6,987 bases of DNA from Acidobacteriota bacterium (lineage in GTDB: Bacteria > Acidobacteriota > Terriglobia > Versatilivoradales > Versatilivoraceae). The position numbers were made by a program, and so were the translations under genes. Below are positions 4,404 through 6,987 of this stretch, piece by piece. How positions within the stretch are numbered: the first letter of the stretch is position 1; each line of letters opens with the position of its first letter. Below the pieces are notes generated by a model. That model was not told where the DNA came from. It did not search any database and worked only from the letters and a program-made list of their open reading frames with translations. The stretch lies in NCBI GenBank assembly GCA_026706225.1, contig JAPOZE010000609.1, positions 1-6,987 of the forward strand. Reading direction: 5' to 3'.

Positions 4404-6380
4404 TTAGTCGGGACCGCCCTGCGGCTGGGTCCCGGGTGTCAGTTGCAGCACGCCCATCGAGGTCCCGGCAAAGAGACGGACCGGACCCGAACCGGCCAGG
4501 ACCAGGGTGTGGAGCCGGCCTGCAGGGAGGCCGGTCGCTCCCGGACCTTGCCGGCCCGATCCCAGCACCTCCCAGTTGGCTCCACCGTCGAGGCTCCTGA
4601 AGAGCCCGCGCCGCAGGGCCGCGTAGAGAATGGACGGCTTGGAGGGATCGACGAGCAAGTCCCGCACCACCGGAAATGCAGGCAATCCCCGGTTGGCCGG
4701 CGACCAGGTCGCCCCCTGGTCGCTGCTCATGAACACCCCATCCCCGAAAGAGCCGGCGTAGAGGATGCGGGAAGGGGGCGGACCGACCGCCAAAGCATCG
4801 ATGATGAGGCCGGGCAACGCCTGGGCATCGCCCTTCCAGGTCTCCCCACCGTCGGCCGACTTGAACACTCCCGAGCCGTCGGTGGCCGCGTAAAGGGTGC
4901 CGGCCGCAGCCGGGTCCATGGCCAGAGCCCGTACGCTCTTTTCCGTCATTCCGCGGTTGACCGACTTCCAGGAAGAGGCGGCATCCTCGGTCTTGAAAAC
5001 GCCCTCCCCGTCGACGGCGGCATAAAGCACCGAAGACCTGGCAGGATCCGCCAGCAGCGACCGGACCAGGCTCACAGGCGGCAACCCCCGGTTGGCCGCG
5101 GTCCAACTGGCTCCCTTGTCGGTGCTCTTGAAGACCCCGCCCCCAAAGGTGCCGGCGTAGAGGTTGCCGGGGTCGGAGGGATCGATCAGGAGAGTCTCCA
5201 CCCGCGACTCGGTCAAGCCCTGGTTGCCGGGTTCCCACTTGAGGCCACCGTCGGAACTCTTGAAGATGCCGGAGCCCAGGGTGCCGGCGTAGGCCAGGTC
5301 GGAATTGGCGGGATCGAACGCCAGGGCCTGCACCAGGACATCGGTCATCCCCTGATTCGAGTCCTCCCAGGCGGCGCCTCCGTCGGTGCTCAGGAAAACC
5401 CCTCCGCCGGCTGTGCCCGCCAGCAGGATGGAGCCGTCATCGGCAAGGGAGGCCAGGGCCGTCACCGGAAACAGATCGGGCAGCCCCCCGTGATTCGTCT
5501 TCCACTTCTCTCCCCCGTCAGCCGTCGTCAGCAATCCCTCGTTCAGGGTGCCGGCAAATGCGGCAGCCGGACTCGAACCAATCAGGGCCAGGTCGAGGAC
5601 CACGGCGCCTTTCCTGACCAGCTTCCAGGTCTCCCCGCCGTCCGGACTGCGGTAGACCATGCCGCCCAGGTTGTCGTCGGTGCTGACGTACAGGACCGCC
5701 GGATCGTCACCATCCACCGCCGCCGCCGTAATCCAACGATCGTTCAAGCCGCTGCTCTTCCAGGTCTTGCCTCCGTCCAGGCTCTTGAAGAGACCCTTGC
5801 GGTGGGTGCCGGCGTAAAGCGTCCGGGGCGCTTGCGGATCCATGGCCAGGACTTCCACCTGGCTTCCGGCCAGGCCCCGGTTGCCCGCCTTCCAGGTTCT
5901 CCCGCCATTGCTCGTTCTGAACACACCCCCGCCGAAAGTGCCCGCGTAGGCGATGGAGGCCTTGCGGGGATGGACCCGCAGGGCCTTGACCGGATGACCG
6001 GGCAACCCGTGCAATCGGGCGGTCCAGGAGGCGCCCCGGTCGGAGCTCCTGAACACCGCTCCGGACGAGGTCCCCAGGTAGAGAATTCGAGGATCCGAAG
6101 GAGCCACCGCCAAAGCCTCGACGGGACTGCCGGTCAGCCCCCTGGCGCCCGGTTTCCAGCTCCGGCCCCCGTCGCTGCTGGTGAAGAGGCTTCCTCGAGT
6201 CGTTGCCAGGTAGACCCTCCGGGAATCTTCCGGATCGACAGCCAGGCAGGAGACGTCGGCGCCGAAGGGACCCCCGGGCGCCGAAGGCCCGGTCGCCGCC
6301 TCAGAGGCAGACGTACTGACGGCCATACCGGCCACGAGCGTGAAAACGCTGAAACAGGAGAACCTGAAATGATTCATCAT
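4404..6380 (-). CDS. Exported Asp-box (BNR/sortilin-like) beta-propeller protein, 658 aa
   Basis: The product has a signal peptide: a short polar start with one Arg, a hydrophobic core at about 8-22 (SCFSVFTLVAGMAVS) and an Ala-rich cleavage region near SASEA (24-28). It lacks a lipobox. From about residue 40 the chain consists of near-identical units of about 44 residues. Each has a hydrophobic strand ending in DP, then LYAGT, GGVFKS, and an Asp box of the form S-x-D-x-G-x-x-W. Thirteen Asp boxes start at residues 68, 112, 156, 200, 245, 286, 331, 375, 419, 464, 508, 552 and 596; the tenth is degenerate (TEDAASSW). With the terminal strands this makes about fourteen blades, fitting two seven-bladed propellers, as in GH74-type or sortilin-like proteins. 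No catalytic residues could be assigned, so ligand binding, cell-surface or hydrolase roles remain open. The start used is the ATG at 6380, with a second ATG at 6377. No clear Shine-Dalgarno is present, and the start lies inside a 7-bp tandem repeat. Confidence 0.88.
   Translation of the reverse strand: MMNHFRFSCFSVFTLVAGMAVSTSASEAATGPSAPGGPFGADVSCLAVDPEDSRRVYLATTRGSLFTSSDGGRSWKPGARGLTGSPVEALAVAPSDPRILYLGTSSGAVFRSSDRGASWTARLHGLPGHPVKALRVHPRKASIAYAGTFGGGVFRTSNGGRTWKAGNRGLAGSQVEVLAMDPQAPRTLYAGTHRKGLFKSLDGGKTWKSSGLNDRWITAAAVDGDDPAVLYVSTDDNLGGMVYRSPDGGETWKLVRKGAVVLDLALIGSSPAAAFAGTLNEGLLTTADGGEKWKTNHGGLPDLFPVTALASLADDGSILLAGTAGGGVFLSTDGGAAWEDSNQGMTDVLVQALAFDPANSDLAYAGTLGSGIFKSSDGGLKWEPGNQGLTESRVETLLIDPSDPGNLYAGTFGGGVFKSTDKGASWTAANRGLPPVSLVRSLLADPARSSVLYAAVDGEGVFKTEDAASSWKSVNRGMTEKSVRALAMDPAAAGTLYAATDGSGVFKSADGGETWKGDAQALPGLIIDALAVGPPPSRILYAGSFGDGVFMSSDQGATWSPANRGLPAFPVVRDLLVDPSKPSILYAALRRGLFRSLDGGANWEVLGSGRQGPGATGLPAGRLHTLVLAGSGPVRLFAGTSMGVLQLTPGTQPQGGPD
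4572..6179 (-). repeat. Thirteen-unit coding repeat, about 132 bp per unit
   Basis: Measured from the first Asp box to the last, the units recur every 132 bp, apart from one interval of 41 residues and two of 45. They have diverged enough at the DNA level that no two units look identical. The array therefore looks old and under protein-fold constraint rather than freshly expanded. Confidence 0.8.
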
Positions 6381-6403
6381 TCATCACTCATCATTCATCA
6401 TTC
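6372..6403 (-). repeat. Heptanucleotide tandem repeat covering the start codon of the propeller gene
   Basis: On the minus strand the unit is GATGAAT, present about 4.6 times in 32 bp, with one variant copy (GATGAGT, 6386-6392). Each unit can supply an ATG, and because 7 is not a multiple of 3 the ATGs fall in all frames. Those at 6401, 6398, 6394 and 6391 run into a TGA within a few codons; those at 6380 and 6377 open the long gene. Confidence 0.85.
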
Positions 6404-6414
6404 CACAGGGCCGC

Positions 6415-6420
6415 ATTGTA
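6415..6420 (-). promoter_or_regulatory. Possible -10 element of the propeller gene
   Basis: TACAAT on the minus strand, five of six bases of the sigma-70 -10 consensus, lies 35 bp before the ATG and within the palindrome TTGTACAA (6416-6423). No recognisable -35 is found at 16-18 bp, so support is weak. Confidence 0.25.
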
Positions 6421-6501
6421 CAACATCCCGACGATCGGATTGCCGGGTTCGCGCTACCCCGGAGACCGGCCGACAAAGAACTCGCGAATATCGCCAAATC
6501 C

Positions 6502-6531
6502 TTTACAAATTCTTACCGCAAGTGGTAAATT
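6502..6531 (+). promoter_or_regulatory. Sigma-70-like promoter candidate for the DUF1501 gene
   Basis: TTTACA (6502-6507), an 18-bp spacer and TAAATT (6526-6531), preceded by TGG as an extended -10. It lies in the most AT-rich patch of this GC-rich window, 93 bp before the ATG. Transcription would begin near 6538, giving a leader of about 86 nt. Confidence 0.4.
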
Positions 6532-6532
6532 T
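6507..6532. promoter_or_regulatory. Inverted repeat overlapping the promoter, possible operator
   Basis: The arms AAATT-CT-TACC (6507-6517) and GGTAAATTT (6524-6532) pair over 9 bp, with a 2-nt bulge in the left arm and a 6-bp centre. They cover the spacer and -10 of the promoter candidate, where a dimeric repressor would be placed. No regulator gene lies in the window. Confidence 0.35.
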
Positions 6533-6553
6533 CCTTAACTCATCGGCAATCGA

Positions 6554-6574
6554 TCTCCGGGCCACGCCCGGAGA
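6554..6574 (+). other. Perfect 9-bp hairpin in the DUF1501 leader
   Basis: TCTCCGGGC (6554-6562) and GCCCGGAGA (6566-6574) pair perfectly around a 3-nt loop, 49 bp before the start codon. No T-run follows on the plus strand, so an intrinsic terminator is unlikely. In the leader transcript it would be a very stable stem-loop that might affect RNA stability or translation. It could equally be a DNA dyad for a regulator. Confidence 0.5.
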
Positions 6575-6623
6575 ACCACTCACCCTGGCTGCATGGCGGC
6601 TCAGGGAACGGGGGCGACGGACA

Positions 6624-6987
6624 ATGCTCACCATCCAAGGACAACAGCAGCGGCTTTGCGACGGGATCCACCGGCGCAACTTCATCAAGATCGGGGCCCT
6701 GGGCATGGGAGGACTCTCCATGCCGCAACTGTTGCGGGCCGAGCGCCAGGCCGGCGTGGGGAAATCCGGCAAGGCCATCATCATGATCTATCTCCCCGGC
6801 GGGCCGCCGCACCAGGACATGTTCGAGCTCAAAATGGACGCGCCCTCGGAGATTCGCGGGGAGTTCAAGCCCATCCCCACCAATGTATCGGGCATTCAGA
6901 TCTGCGAGCATCTCCCCCGCCTGGCCAAGATGACCGACAAGCTGGTGCTCCTGCGAACCATCGTCGGGGCCAAGAACCGCCACTCCT
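6624..6987 (+). CDS. DUF1501 family protein with twin-arginine motif, N-terminal part (truncated by window edge)
   Basis: The ATG at 6624 opens 121 codons that run off the right edge; no other in-frame start lies in the preceding 60 bp or so. A twin-arginine motif, HRRNFIKIGALGMGG (residues 16-30, Arg17-Arg18), marks the N-terminus, followed by the small-residue hydrophobic stretch typical of DUF1501 proteins. The first conserved strand AIIMIYLPGGPPHQDMFELK (51-70) is the family hallmark: a hydrophobic strand, a GG turn, and an Asp where alkaline-phosphatase/sulfatase-like folds place a metal ligand. The segment FKPIPTNVSGIQICEHLPRLAKMTDKLVLLRT (81-112) also matches the family. Full-length members are usually 400-480 residues. 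DUF1501 genes often sit beside DUF1549/DUF1553 cytochrome-type genes in Planctomycetota and Acidobacteriota; any partner would be outside the window. Biochemical function is unknown. Confidence 0.92.
   Translation, partial: MLTIQGQQQRLCDGIHRRNFIKIGALGMGGLSMPQLLRAERQAGVGKSGKAIIMIYLPGGPPHQDMFELKMDAPSEIRGEFKPIPTNVSGIQICEHLPRLAKMTDKLVLLRTIVGAKNRHS

Noticed and set aside
4381..5238. 285-codon minus-strand frame overlapping the propeller gene
   Set aside because: Arg/Gly-rich, another frame of the repeat-coding region; the periodic pattern there is the shadow of the Asp-box repeats.
4572..6179. Possible CRISPR or satellite array because of regular about 132-bp periodicity
   Set aside because: The period is a whole number of codons and follows the Asp-box protein repeat; there are no identical repeats with unique spacers.
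6540..6983. 147-codon minus-strand frame opposite the DUF1501 gene
   Set aside because: Antisense to a well-supported family member; no motif.

Overview
The window is GC-rich bacterial DNA with five genes on the minus strand and one divergent gene entering from the right edge on the plus strand. The gene set points to an uncultured, probably aerobic and heterotrophic bacterium of the Acidobacteriota / Planctomycetota / Verrucomicrobiota type. It includes a DUF1501 protein with an N-terminal twin-arginine motif, a twin-arginine (Tat) secreted glycosidase-like TIM-barrel protein, an exported protein with many Asp-box (BNR/sortilin-like) repeats, and a phytanoyl-CoA dioxygenase-type enzyme. The phylum is inferred from this mix only; no rRNA or other marker is present.

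From right to left: a DUF1501 gene starts at 6624 on the plus strand and runs off the window. Its upstream region holds an AT-rich promoter candidate overlapped by an inverted repeat, and a perfect 9-bp hairpin in the presumed leader. Divergent from it on the minus strand is a 658-residue exported beta-propeller protein (6380 to 4404) with thirteen Asp boxes spaced about 44 residues apart. Its start codon lies inside a 7-bp tandem repeat. Next comes a 267-bp MITE-like element (4134-4400) with 27-bp terminal inverted repeats and a possible 3-bp target duplication. It fills nearly the whole gap before a PhyH-family dioxygenase gene (GTG start at 4114, stop at 3095). Then come a likely small two-helix membrane protein (2926-2726), a terminator-like hairpin, an extended -10 promoter candidate, the Tat-exported TIM-barrel protein (2588-858), another GC-rich stem-loop, and the N-terminal half of a DadA-like FAD amine oxidoreductase (693 to beyond position 1).

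Nothing shows that the genes form one pathway. The Tat-type, exported and oxidative genes fit a lifestyle of degrading organic matter outside the cytoplasm. The 160-290 bp gaps, several containing stem-loops, suggest mostly separate transcription units rather than a tight operon.

The most notable structure is the 4134-4400 element. Its ends form a long imperfect stem, and all four mismatches become G.U wobble pairs in a minus-strand transcript, the direction in which the flanking genes are read. Two further long inverted repeats lie inside. I found no CRISPR array, defence system, tRNA or rRNA, and no transposase gene.
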